Shown here: piece after piece, positions 1 through 10,952 of the stretch
Numbering within the stretch: the first letter of the stretch is position 1
Layout of the letters: each line of letters opens with the position of its first letter
Source: Climacium dendroides
Taxonomy: Eukaryota; Streptophyta; Bryopsida; Hypnales; Climaciaceae
Assembly (NCBI GenBank): GCA_950106755.1
Contig: OX467086.1
Span: 27,794,001 to 27,858,000 of the forward strand
Length of the DNA: 64,000 nucleotides
Reading direction: 5' to 3'
Program-made: the position numbers and the translations under genes
Notes under the pieces: generated by a model
Seen by the model: only the letters and a program-made list of their open reading frames with translations
The model's database searches: none
What the model was told of the DNA's origin: nothing

Positions 1-289
1 TTAGTCACTAATACAAAATATATATATATCACAATGAATCATTCACACAATCCAATAAGGCCTGCAATCCTTACAATAATGTAAAGATGACTTCATTGGG
101 TTGTAAGTAGCCTCCAATGTCTTTGTTTCAACTTTTGGTGCCTGCATATACAATTAAAAAAATGAGAGGTTAATTTTTAGTGATTGAACAACAAAGCTCA
201 ACCTTCAAAGGCTTATAACAACACAAAATATGTAACTCAAGTTTAGGATAGGAAGAATAAGATTGATGATGGAAGAAATAAGAAAAAAA
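1..289. other. AT-rich intergenic sequence, nothing recognised
   Basis: No open frame, repeat boundary or RNA gene is visible here. The sequence is ordinary AT-rich plant intergenic DNA running into the low-complexity block that starts near 290. Confidence 0.5.
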
Positions 290-735
290 AGATAAGTATT
301 AAGAAATAACAAGAAGTAAAAGTTGAGATGCAACAAGAAATAAGAAGCAACAACTAAAACACAACAAGAAACAAGAAGCAACAACTAAGGCACAACAAGA
401 AATACAAAACAAGAAACAACAACTACGACACAACATGAAGTAACAATTAAGACACAAGAGGAAATAAGAAGCAACAACTAAGACACAAGAAGAAACAAAA
501 AGCACCAACTAAGACATAACAAGAAACAACAAGAAATGAGAGTGTAGATACAACAAGAAGAAATAAGAAGCAAGAACTACAAAACAAAAACTAAAAAGAA
601 GAAAGGGTTCAAATGCAAGAGAAAAAAAGAATTTAAATGCAACAATAAGAAGCAAGAAACATGAAGTAAAGAGCAACAAGAAACAAGAGTTGAGATGTAA
701 CAAAAAGCAACAACAAATGAGAGCTAAGAGACAAT
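290..735. repeat. Purine-rich low-complexity tract (AACAAGAA / CAACAACTAAGACA)
   Basis: The plus strand is almost pyrimidine-free except for C in CAAC/ACAC words. It is built from imperfect repeats of AACAAGAAACAAC, GAAGCAACAACTAAG and similar. The open frames seen on the minus strand (for example 299-508 and 509-703, rich in Leu, Phe, Ser and Cys) are a by-product of this composition and are not genes. Confidence 0.75.
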
Positions 736-763
736 AGAAGGTAAGGAAGAAGAATCACAAGAA

Positions 764-918
764 GTGACGGCTAGGGTTTCAAAATCCTAAAAAGTGGCGG
801 CTAGGGTTCTAAAACCCTAAAAAAATAATGGCTAGGATCTCAAAACACTAAAAAAATGGTGATTAGGATTCAAAATCCAAAAAAGTAGGTGACTAGGATT
901 TCAAAATTTTAAATGATG
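764..918. repeat. Degenerate ~31-bp minisatellite with telomere-like cores
   Basis: About five consecutive units of the form G-GGCTAGGGTTC-AAAACCCTAAAAAA, progressively more diverged towards 918. The first two units contain CTAGGGTTT and AAACCCTAAA, which match the plant telomere repeat (TTTAGGG) in part, in inverted arrangement within each unit. It is not a true telomere tract because no perfect heptamer runs occur. Confidence 0.65.
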
Positions 919-3900
919 GCTTATTTATATTTTTTTTAGAATTGCCCGTATTTTTCTTGAATTGCCCAAAAAAAAAATTCACTACTATGAAAATATAATT
1001 GATAATATGACTCAACATTCCCAAACATGTTCCCTACGTTCCCTATGAAGTACTTTGGTATTCCTAATGGTTGTACAGTATACACTTGTAAAGTACAAGG
1101 CGTAAAAATGACTAGTAGTCATATTTTGCAGTGATATTTCTCCCCAAAGTGTTGGCCTTCAAGAATATGACTGCAAGTAGTCGCCAGTCATCCTCAGTCA
1201 TAATTCTGCAGTCATAAAACACTGCCATTGTTGTAGTGACAACCATCTGCAAACAAGAGAGGAGGAAGAATAAAATGGCAGTGAGCCCAAATACCCGTCA
1301 CGCGGCCGACAGTTCCCGGCCAAGAGCGGATATAGAGCCGTTCCTCTAACGGTATCTTAAGTTCCTAGACTAGGATCCTAGGTTGTAGGTTTCCTGTATC
1401 CGGATCTGTTCCGGAATCCGGATCCGGATCGGATCCATTTCCGTAACGTTAACTAAGGTTTAATCCTTCCGGAAATGACTATTTTTAAAATAGTCTAAAG
1501 GTAATCAAAATCCCTATGGGTATCCAAAAAAATAAAAAATGTAAGAATAACTAGTCTTATTCTAAGCTAAATCTATCCGGATGGAGTTTCCATGCTCTCA
1601 CAAGCTTCATCTCGTAGATGCCCAAATGGCCATGCAAGATCCTGTGGCAAAAGCGGCTCATTTGGCAGTTGCGACAATGAAAGTTCAAATTCAACCTCAG
1701 GTTGAGGCTTTTCATCTTGAGACTCAAAAAAACCCCTCAAGTTCGACATTCTAAATTTAAAGTGAAAAAACAAACAACAATATTTCAACTCAATGCAACT
1801 CTCATGTGGATCCTCTTTTTTATACAAATGATTTACACCTTCACGAGAAGGCGTCACCTTGAAGCTATACATATAACATATAATACGTATTTTTATAACA
1901 TGTACGTATATACATCACAACACCGTTTTACTCGTTCAAGGCCTATAAATTTTTATCACCTACCCAATCCTTGAATCTATTTAGAACCACCAACAGAATA
2001 AGACAACATGAAGTAATTTGAAGTATTGAAGATTCGAATACTTGAAGATTTGAAGATTTGACTGAAGATCCCAACAAACCATTTCTTGTTGTAGCTAAAA
2101 TCTTCATGATTTCTCGAAGTAAACCTCTCTCAATACAATAATGTTTAGGGATTAGTATCTTTACTTTGTACAAATTCTGGGTTTCTATCCTATTTACAAG
2201 AGGGATTTGGTTGTATTTAAAGAAAAATATCTTATTTAGGTCCAAATGCTATATTGGCATGTGACATACTTATTTTGGTTTTACATTTTGGAGGATTTTT
2301 TGTATATAAACTATACTCAAAAATTTTAAAAATTTTAAAAATTTTAAATCATGAATTTTGAGTGACGAAATGAGGACTCACAACTATCAACATCCCTCAA
2401 AAATTGAAATTTACATTTTTATGTGACCTCTAGGCGATAATAAAATCATGTAAAACAATGATCTATATGTAATCATTAATCATATAATTATAAAAGCATT
2501 GTTGTTTTGAAATTCTATTTTAAACATAATTTGTTTTTTATTTTATTTAATTATAAATGATTGATTACTTATTAATTCTAATTTACAGATCCCACATTGT
2601 TTGTTTTACCTCCTATCACCCCAAATGAATATAAATAATCCAATGTATAATTAAAGAATGGCTTTCACAACAAAATGAGATAATTTAGATGTTGAATTCA
2701 TTGATTTTAGTGAATTGAGTGTTATATTATTGAAAGTACATATTTTTCTACTGACCATAGTTTGAAATTCAATCAAAGCACTTAAGCAGCTAGTAGAGTG
2801 TATTTCAATTTTGACAGTTTTTGACATGTGTATCTTTAGTTATTGATTGGAATGCACAATATATCACATCATTTCATTTAATGAATGAAGTGATGTGGTA
2901 TATTCCACATCATTCCATTGAGGAGAAGATAGTCCCACTGATTGCTATTAAATGTTATAAAAAAATTTAATATTTTTTTAGTGATTAATTTTTTTTTTAA
3001 TTATTTAATATTTTAAAAGATGAACAACTTGGTAAACAAGTCTAAAATGCCCCTCCTTTGGCTTCAAATTTCATCTAATGTTTTTGTTTTTTTAGGGGAT
3101 AAATGTGAAATATTATCAATTAATGATTTATAAAAATGATTTTGAATTTTAAAATTTTATTTTGTTAAATAGATCCCCTTCATTCAAAAAAAATGAGTCA
3201 ATTTGTTTATTTGTGTAATTTGGGATTCAATTTTATGCACTCACAAGACTCAACAAATAATTTTTCATTCATGCAAGAGTGACTTATAAATTCATATACA
3301 TCAAAGCCAAGGACTTGATATATAAATTATTGTAGTAAATACTTATATTGCTTCATGATTTTAGGATGGTTGTAGTAAACATGGTCATTTAATTGGGTTA
3401 TATCAAGTGTAGTACAAAATATAATAGAACGTTTTAGAATATAAATGCAATGTATTATATGGCCCTGAAAAATCAATTGGATGTATACTAAAAAATGTAA
3501 TGGAATTAATTTTTCAAGTATCTACTAATCTTCCTAATCGTGTTCTAAAATGAAGAGAGAATCATGGCATTTTATACATAAAATTTAGAGTAATTATAGG
3601 TTAATTCTTTCAGGTTTTAATGCAAAAAATCTTTTTGAATTATGACTTTAGAAAATTATAATATTGTTATCATGTATAGAGAATCTATTTTTAAAAAAAT
3701 TCCAAGTTCCTAACTGCAACTAGATGAAAAAAACGAAGGAAATACCATGAATCATGTAAAAATATTAGTATTATAAGTTTGGTATACAAATGTATAATAC
3801 CTTATATAATATATGTATAAATCTATATATAATACATGTATAAATATATATATATGTTTCAAAATATAAAAATCTCTTATATATTAAAGTATATACATAC

Positions 3901-5036
3901 ATCTATAATATATGTATCTTATAGTGTATATATATATAGAGAGAGAGAGAGATAGATACATACATACCATATGTAAAGAAGGATTAAACCAAAATCCATT
4001 TCAAATAACTATATAAACTTTTGTAGAAGTAGTCTTTAGTCACATGGATGTTGTAGTCACATAAAATTTAATTCAAAAGTGTAAGAGCTTTTTGAAAAGC
4101 TAACACAAGATTCTATAAATCCTCCAAATTTCAAGTCATAATCATATATTGTCTAATTTTCTCAATTGATTAAAGTCTCTTTTTTCAAATTCAATAGCAA
4201 CTCAACATATCTTTGTTTCAAAGGGCATAATGTATTTATTAAATTTTCAAATACTTTGAGTCATAACTTTTCAAAAAGTTAAAAATTTCATACATAACAC
4301 TTTCAAATTTCAACTCCAAACTCAAAGTACTCTATCATTTATGGCGCTTTAAAGTTAAGACTAAAAATCTAATGACAACTCTATTCTACTACCCTTCCAA
4401 GTTTGTATCTTCCTCTTTCTTAACCAAATTAAGCATGCTATAACTCTTTAGAAAAATAAAAGCTTTATGTACAACCATGTTAATTTTTAAAATCATAAAC
4501 ACCCTAACCAAATCATAATAGACATTCAAAAAATTTAATTCAAAAACCTAAGGCAACTAAGTAAACCTTCTCTCACTTTGCAAAACATAACTTTCACACA
4601 TAAAATTCAAATGGTGTAGGTAATAACATTTTAAATTCTCAACAACAAGAAAAACATCCTCTCAAAATTTTACAACCAAATTCTTTGTACATCAATTGCA
4701 ATCTCTTTTTAAATTCACAACAAAAACTTTATATAAATCCACAACAAAAACTCTATAGTCCAAAAACAACAATGACAAAGAATAAATAAGACCCTAACTT
4801 CTTATTCAACTTTAAAGGGCCACATCAACCCATGTCTAAACCACATGGGCACCAAATTCCTATTGGCAAAATCATTTATCCTTCCACAACTCCAACTCAA
4901 CTTTACACATGGAGCTACAAATCAATAAAATAAGATTAAAAATGATAAAATAGCCTCTACTTTTTTTCTACAATATAGCCAAACAAAACTAAATTTTAAC
5001 CTTTCTTAACAAATATAAGATAGAAATTTTTTAAAG
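919..5036. other. Gene-free AT-rich region with simple repeats
   Basis: No coding potential is recognised. Contents: a possible 259-bp CACTA-like MITE (980-1238, separate entry); a GC-richer patch around 1290-1440 with clustered CCGGATCC/GGATCC words; AT microsatellites around 3780-3930 and a short (GA)n tract at about 3939-3951. The remainder is AT-rich without visible structure. Confidence 0.5.
980..1238. mobile_element. Possible small CACTA-like MITE
   Basis: The segment begins CACTACTATGAAAAT and ends CCATTGTTGTAGTG, whose reverse complement begins CACTAC. Six terminal bases match between the ends and the interior carries repeated AGTCATA/CTGCAGT words, as in the subterminal regions of CACTA elements. 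The flanking trinucleotides (ATT and ACA) do not match, so a target-site duplication is not supported. Length would be 259 bp with no coding capacity. Confidence 0.35.
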
Positions 5037-7091
5037 CACTAGTAGAAAATTTGTATCCAAATCAACAAAAAATGAACAAAAAAATGTTGATTTTCTTTGT
5101 CAATTTTTTGTTGCTTTGGATGTGTTGACTTGGACACTACAGAACAAAAAAAGTGTTGATTTAATTGTTGATTTGGACAAGTAGATAAAGGGATTTTAAA
5201 AATAAAAATACAAAGTTGGCCAATTAGAAGCCACCATGTGGTGGATGCCACATCATCATTTTGCTTTGAAAAATAAAAAATGCCATGTGATAGGCCACCT
5301 AGGTGATTTGCCACACGGCAAGCCGAATGGTGGTTCAACACATGGTAGCTTGCCAAGGAAGGTTGCCAACTAGGCCACTCCAAATAAGGGGTGCCAAGAG
5401 GATTCGAACCTTGCACCCCTTGCTTGACAGAGAAGGTCTTAAACCATTGCACCACACAAATACTCACATGCATATATGAGGTTAAAGTTTTTATTCATTT
5501 AGTTTTTGTTAGTTTTTCCATTCGGTTTATTAAGTCAACAAACTTCAGAGTCAGAGTCCATTTAAGTATAGTAAAACAACTTTGAACTAATTAAAGTTAG
5601 AAAATAACAATATTCAGAGAGGATGTATAAAAATGTTTAAAAAAAATATCAATTTGAAACCCTTTCTAAATTTTGTCTATAACTTTTGATTGGAGGGTCC
5701 AATTTGCAAACGGATTTTTGGAGGTTAAATTTAGCTTTATTTCCCAACTTTAATTAGTTCAAAGTTGTTTGAAATTTTTTTTTTACTATGATTTAATGGA
5801 CTTTAAAGTCTGCTAGGTTTTTAAACCAAATGAAAAATAATAAACTTCTTTAAAATCAGCAGACTTTAGAGGCCGTTTTGGCATAGTAAAATAATTTGTT
5901 TCAACAAACTTTGAATTTATAAAAGACATAAAATGAAGCTAAATATAATTTACAAAAATCCTTTTTCAATTATGAGTCTTCAATAAAAAGTTATAGACAA
6001 AAAATCAGAGAGGATGTTTGAAAATGACAAAAGAAATGTTCATTCCAACCTTTTTTTGAACTTTGTCTATAACTTTTGATTAGAGAGTTGAAATTGCAAA
6101 AGGATTTTTGGAGATGAAAGGTGGCTTCATTTCCCAACTTTCTTTAGTTCAAAGTTGTTTAGAAAAAGTTATTCTACTATTCCAAAAAGGCCTCTAAAGT
6201 CTGCTGATTTTAAAGAACATAGAATTGTGAATGGTTAAATTTAGAAAAAAAATTCAATAATACATAGAATTTCAACTAAGGTCATTTAAACATTGTCCAA
6301 TGTTGAAAACTTATTTGAAATTTCTTTAAATCAAAATGAAAAAAAATTGTTGATTTTTTTGTTAACTTAGATATTGTACTATTCAAATCAACAAAATTTG
6401 GTGACCATTTTATTAACTTATGCCAAATCAACTAAAAACTGTGAAAACAGTCGATACAATACCCAAATCCACAAAAAATTAGTGATTTTTTGTTGATTTG
6501 GACCTGAAGAAGTTCACTTAGAGTGTCCATTAAAAACCATGTGTGAACAAAACTTTGGACCCCCTATATACTATTTGAATTTTAAATGAATTCAAATGAA
6601 AAAAATATGAATAGATTTTTCTACTTTGAAAGTTTATGTTTTGAATTATTGATATTTTATTTGTTAATAATAATTAGTTACAAATTTTTGAAGTAAAAAG
6701 ATACACTGTAGACCTAAAAAATAACTTTCACAACCCTATATTATATTTTAAAAATTGTCTAAAAAATGAACAAAAAATTTCTAAAAATAACCCTTTAATG
6801 AAAGCTCATTTTGAGTTGAATATTGATGCAATGGTCATCTAAATGTGTTCTCTAAAAATATTTGAGTTAAAAAAACATGCCATTTTAGTGCATTTTTAAC
6901 CTCTTCTAGAAATCATTCCATATTTTATTTGAATTTGAAATTTTGAGAGTAGAATCCTATAGTCATTAGTAAGTAATGTTTAAAATTTGAAATTAAATTT
7001 ATAGTTTATTAGAAACCACTTGTTCATATGTGGTTTGTTGTAGTAGAATCTAGTGCACCCCTGAGATTTGAATATAATTTTTCCAATAGTG
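5037..7091. mobile_element. Non-autonomous CACTA (En/Spm-type) DNA transposon, 2055 bp
   Basis: The left end reads CACTAGTAGAAAATTTGTAT and the right end, reverse-complemented, CACTATTGGAAAAATTATAT, a good CACTA-type terminal inverted repeat. The flanking bases are AAG (5034-5036) and AAG (7092-7094), the 3-bp target duplication expected of CACTA elements. TCCAAATCAACAAAAAA motifs recur in both orientations inside. The middle (about 5580-6210) holds three diverged copies of one segment (core CTATAACTTTTGAT ... CTTTAAAGTCTGCT), one of them inverted, so it can fold back. No transposase is recognisable, so mobility would depend on an element elsewhere. A tRNA-like segment lies at 5389-5462. Confidence 0.8.
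5389..5462 (-). other. tRNA-derived pseudo-gene (SINE-head-like) inside the CACTA element
   Basis: Read on the minus strand, TGGTGCAATGG fits an internal box A and GGTTCGAATCC is a perfect box B. Between them a CTGTCAA loop resembles the tRNA-Asp anticodon loop. The acceptor stem halves do not pair and the anticodon stem has mismatches, so it is not a functional tRNA. It is either a decayed tRNA copy or the head of a SINE captured by the element. Confidence 0.5.
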
Positions 7092-8340
7092 AAGATAGGA
7101 TCTTATAATTATAACTAAAGATATAAAATCTCCAACATCCCATAATTAATTGCAAAGTTGCAGACTTTGTTGGATATTAAAGTCCATTGAAGGTTGCTCT
7201 ACCACTCTAGGTTCAATTCCCACTGAACCTGTTGATTATTATAAGCGGCTTGTGACTTGGTACTTGGTACTGAAAACAAGAGAAAAATAGTCAACCAATC
7301 ACTTACCCCTCTTGAATTAGCAAAAAATTGCGATACATCCAAAATTTGTTAATAAGCCCCACAAATCACCTGCATTGAAATAAACTATAGTTTTCACCAT
7401 GACCACTCATTTCTTCCTTTAATTTTTTCACATAAAAGGTTATTTATTCAAACCCAAACAAATGCTACATTAAACAAGATTTCTATATAATAAAAGCATT
7501 TTCATTACAACACCACTTTAAAATGTCACTTAAAGCCTTTTAGAATGTTTATTTAACCTCTAAGTGTTCAATTCCAACCAATTTTTATGCAAAAAGGAAT
7601 TTTGCTTCCCTCAAGCATTGTTCAAGTTTGAAATAAAGAAGTCAAATAATTACAAATGTTCTTCAATTGTCTAAATTAAAGTGCAATATAGCTTTGCAAT
7701 GATATCTTTTGAATCTTTAGTACTTTCAACTTTGTTGACTAAGTTGCTTATAACGATATATCTGCCTTCGTAAAGAATGATGTCATCATTTTTGTTGGCA
7801 TTTTGATTTGATAGAAATATGGCATATGTTAACTAAGACAGACATTCTCCTGAAATAAAACATTCTAGTAAAAATGTACTTTTATTAACTCCATACATAG
7901 TATCGTTTTTTTCTTACTTAGACTTAGAGCCTATTAGTAACTTCATAGTGTGTTTGAAGTATTCCCATAAATACTTTGATGAGCAAAGTCTAAACTAATT
8001 CATTTTCTTGTCTTGTTGGAGACGTAGTTCCTAAACCCTAAACCACTTCCTCATGACTTTCATCAAAATTCCTCTTAGAACTTCATTCTTCTATTACCTC
8101 TAAAATTTTGAATCTTTTTAGAAATTTGAACTATAGTTGGACCCCTAGACTTCTTCTAAAAGGTTCTAATTCTAAATTTTTGCTTTAATTAACTTCCTGT
8201 TGAAGAAGGATAATGACCTATTGGGGAATTACCCTATTAGTATAATAAGTTCGTTCCAAGGGAGAGCGTCAAGTAGGATTTTTCTATGCTAATAAGTTAA
8301 TCCAATTTAGAACTCTATCACCAAAAACATTATTACAACA
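7092..8340. other. AT-rich intergenic sequence with one weak tRNA-like box B
   Basis: No gene is recognised. Around 7150-7260 the plus strand carries GGTTCAATTCCCAC followed by GCGGCTTGTGACTTGG, reminiscent of a tRNA-derived SINE, but a convincing box A is missing. The rest is unstructured AT-rich DNA. Confidence 0.4.
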
Positions 8341-8350
8341 ATACCACAAA

Positions 8351-9917
8351 CCCAATTTGGCTTTATAATTCTTTCTTCAAATTGATCTTGTTCTCGAGAC
8401 AGCCTTGGCTCTTGAACTTCCAATTGAGACTTGACACTTCTTGTTTTAATCTTGTCTCCAACTTGGGTAGCATCTCATCTCCAATAACAACCAGTATTAA
8501 TTCTTCCAAATTGGAAGTACTACCCTCACATCACTCCTTGATCACACAACTTGTAATAGTAATAATACTACAATGACATCCATTACCCAACTTGGTTGCA
8601 GCTCCTTACTGGTTGACTCATGACTCAACATCCTAATTGGTATCACATACACAAAACTAAAACACGCTTCAATTCCCAATTAGACTGCAACTAAACAATT
8701 AAAAAAGAATTCTCACATACTCTAATCTAGCTCACCAATTTGTTTCCCAACATCCACACACAAACATTCATCACACACAGGATACCAATTCCGCTAGGAA
8801 AATTTCTTTTTATAAATAAGTCCAAATTGGTAATGCAATCACCATTACACTTTTTATATGTTTTTTTCAAAAACTATTTGTATTAGACTTCTACAACATC
8901 TCTCATCAACCATTCCACATTCACTGTATTTTCTCCAACTTTACTATACTCTCTTCACTTTATAGATCTTCTCACAAATATTTATTCTCCTTTCAATCCT
9001 CCAATTAGGACTTGCACAACTTCCTTCACACAGCTATTTTTTATTTTTATACATATTTTTTTTTTAAATTTTAAATTTATGTAATTGCTAGCAAATCTTT
9101 CCAGCTAGCTACTCATTCAAACAATACCCAATTTGGGTTTCAGCATCCTCTTCTAATCTCATCATTCTCCACCCGAATAGGACTTAATTCATATATTTAA
9201 ATTCCTTTCAGTCTTCCATCTACTCATACATCTCTCCAACTTGGAATACTCCAAATTCCACAGTTAGGCCTTCATTCACATATCCATCACTTTTAAAACT
9301 CCAAAGACTCAATCATGAATTCACATTCAAACATAAACTCAAGCACCTGCTTAACACACACTCATAAACAAACAAACAAATACACAGCTTCACCAAGCTG
9401 GGACTCGCACTAGCTCTCTCCAAGTGGGTGAATAGAAATGACACAAAAACAAATCCAAATAGGAAATTCCAAAACGGTTAGCAAACCAAATCGGTAATGC
9501 AACAGCCCGCTTCTCCTAACTACTGCACCCCTGTTCGGAAACCGCAATTCCAACTTGGATTTTAATTCAATTCCAACTTGGATTTTAATACAATCCCAAC
9601 TGGACTTCTACTTCACCTATTTGGAAATAACTGCCCAGACCAGGTTGTACACTCACACCTCACACACTCTCTTCCGAATAGGACGAAAATAACTACTTCC
9701 AACTTGGTTCCAGTAACTCCGACTTGGCCTTGCCTTGCCATCACACTCGACTAGACTCACAACCTAATTGGTAAATATCTTTAACTCATGCATAGATCCA
9801 ACTTGGAAAATTAGACGGCCATCTCAATAACCCGACTTGGTAAATTATTCTCTCACTTTCCACCACATTCCAAAATTCATCCAATCATAGACACAAAATA
9901 ACACACTCCCAATTGGA
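8351..9917. repeat. Dispersed array of CCAACTTGG-type near-palindromes
   Basis: About 28 copies of a short near-palindrome with consensus TCCAAYTTGGA lie at irregular spacing (mostly 20-60 bp). Seven are exactly CCAACTTGG (for example 8458, 8587, 9236, 9550, 9573, 9699, 9798). Variants include CCCAATTTGG, CCTAATTGG, CCGAATAGGA and CCCGACTTGG. The sequence between copies is C/A-rich, with CACACA and CATCAC words, and shows no conserved longer unit, except at 9541-9585 where two copies sit in a ~23-bp repeat. No open frame spans the region. It may be a very old minisatellite or a cluster of binding sites; origin unknown. Confidence 0.7.
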
Positions 9918-10716
9918 AAACATACACACAACATACAAGGAATACACACAAAATCAGCAAAAATGACTCAAAAAATTCACTCAAAGCATTTCAAAAATTT
10001 AAAACTTTACTGCCTAATTGTATATCTACACTTCCTAAGTCCTTAAACTAACTCTTCTTGCTTTTATGTATTAGTGCTACTTTTGACAATTTATTATTTT
10101 GGAACATTGATATTTGTTATTAATAGGTGCAAATTTTAACTTTCCAAATTGCTAAGGCACTTGCAAATTAAACTTTCTTATTAATAAGTTGCAAATTACT
10201 ATTTTGGAGCATTGCAAATTAAATTTTTTTATTAATAGGTAAAATTTACTATTTTGAAACATTGAGGTACTGATTAGTAGTCAAATTTCATCAATGTAAA
10301 TTAAACTTTCCTATTAATAAGTTCATCTATACAAGTTTGATTGCTAATTAGTACTTCAAACATCATCCGCTATTTTTCATTAATCTTCAAGTTGAAAATA
10401 ACTTTGGAAAAAAAAATTTGACCTCTATGGATTATTTACTTCTAAATTTTTATTCTTGTTCCTTTGATGTGAATTTTGCTAAGTTTCATCCATTCTACCT
10501 TTTAAAGTTCATTCACCTATAATTTCCTTGTTTCAATTCCAATTTCTACTTATTTTATATTTTTTGGAAACCTCAAACCTTCTACTATAGGATTCTATGT
10601 TCAAACTTGACCTTAAACTTAGTTCTAATGATTTGACCTAACCTTAGGCCTCACCTCTAATTAACATTTGCTTATTAAAACAAATTTAAGTGAAAATAGA
10701 AGTTTTAGTAACATAC
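9918..10716. other. AT-rich intergenic sequence with short repeated phrases
   Basis: Between about 10080 and 10330 a phrase related to TTTGGAACATTG...ATTAATAGGTGCAAATT recurs three or four times with divergence. No coding or RNA feature is recognised. Confidence 0.4.
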
Positions 10717-10779
10717 CTCAAAATGAGCTTCATCATATCGGTATTGAAGTGCATTCTTGTAGTTCCTCCCTTGTGCCAT
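10717..10779 (-). CDS. Possible first exon of an unidentified gene (21 codons)
   Basis: On the minus strand an ATG at 10779 opens a 21-codon stretch (MAQGRNYKNALQYRYDEAHFE) ending exactly at a good donor, GAG|GTATGT. No downstream exon was identified with confidence in the AT-rich sequence to the left. It lies head-to-head with the zinc-finger-like pseudogene that starts at 10953, so it could be a relic of a divergent neighbour. The family is not recognised, and the exon may be spurious. Confidence 0.2.
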
Positions 10780-10952
10780 CTTGTCTTGATTTGAATTTTT
10801 GTGCTCACCGCTAATGACATGAAGAGTTGGTCTTGTTTTTTGTATTGGTCTTATAAAGTCCAAAGTATTTGATATATGGTATTTTTTTATATGTAGTATT
10901 TCAATGTATTTTAGGTGAGATGGGTTGACAAGGGAATAGCAAAACAATTCAC

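Noticed and set aside
299..703. Minus-strand frames rich in Cys, Leu and Phe that look like membrane peptides
   Set aside because: They lie in a purine-rich low-complexity tract and simply reflect its composition.
764..918. Chromosome end
   Set aside because: Telomere-like words are isolated and inverted within longer units; sequence continues normally on both sides.
8351..9917. CRISPR-like reading of the repeated short motif
   Set aside because: The motif is 9-11 bp, palindromic, variable and irregularly spaced, in a eukaryotic genome; there are no uniform repeats or spacers and no cas genes.
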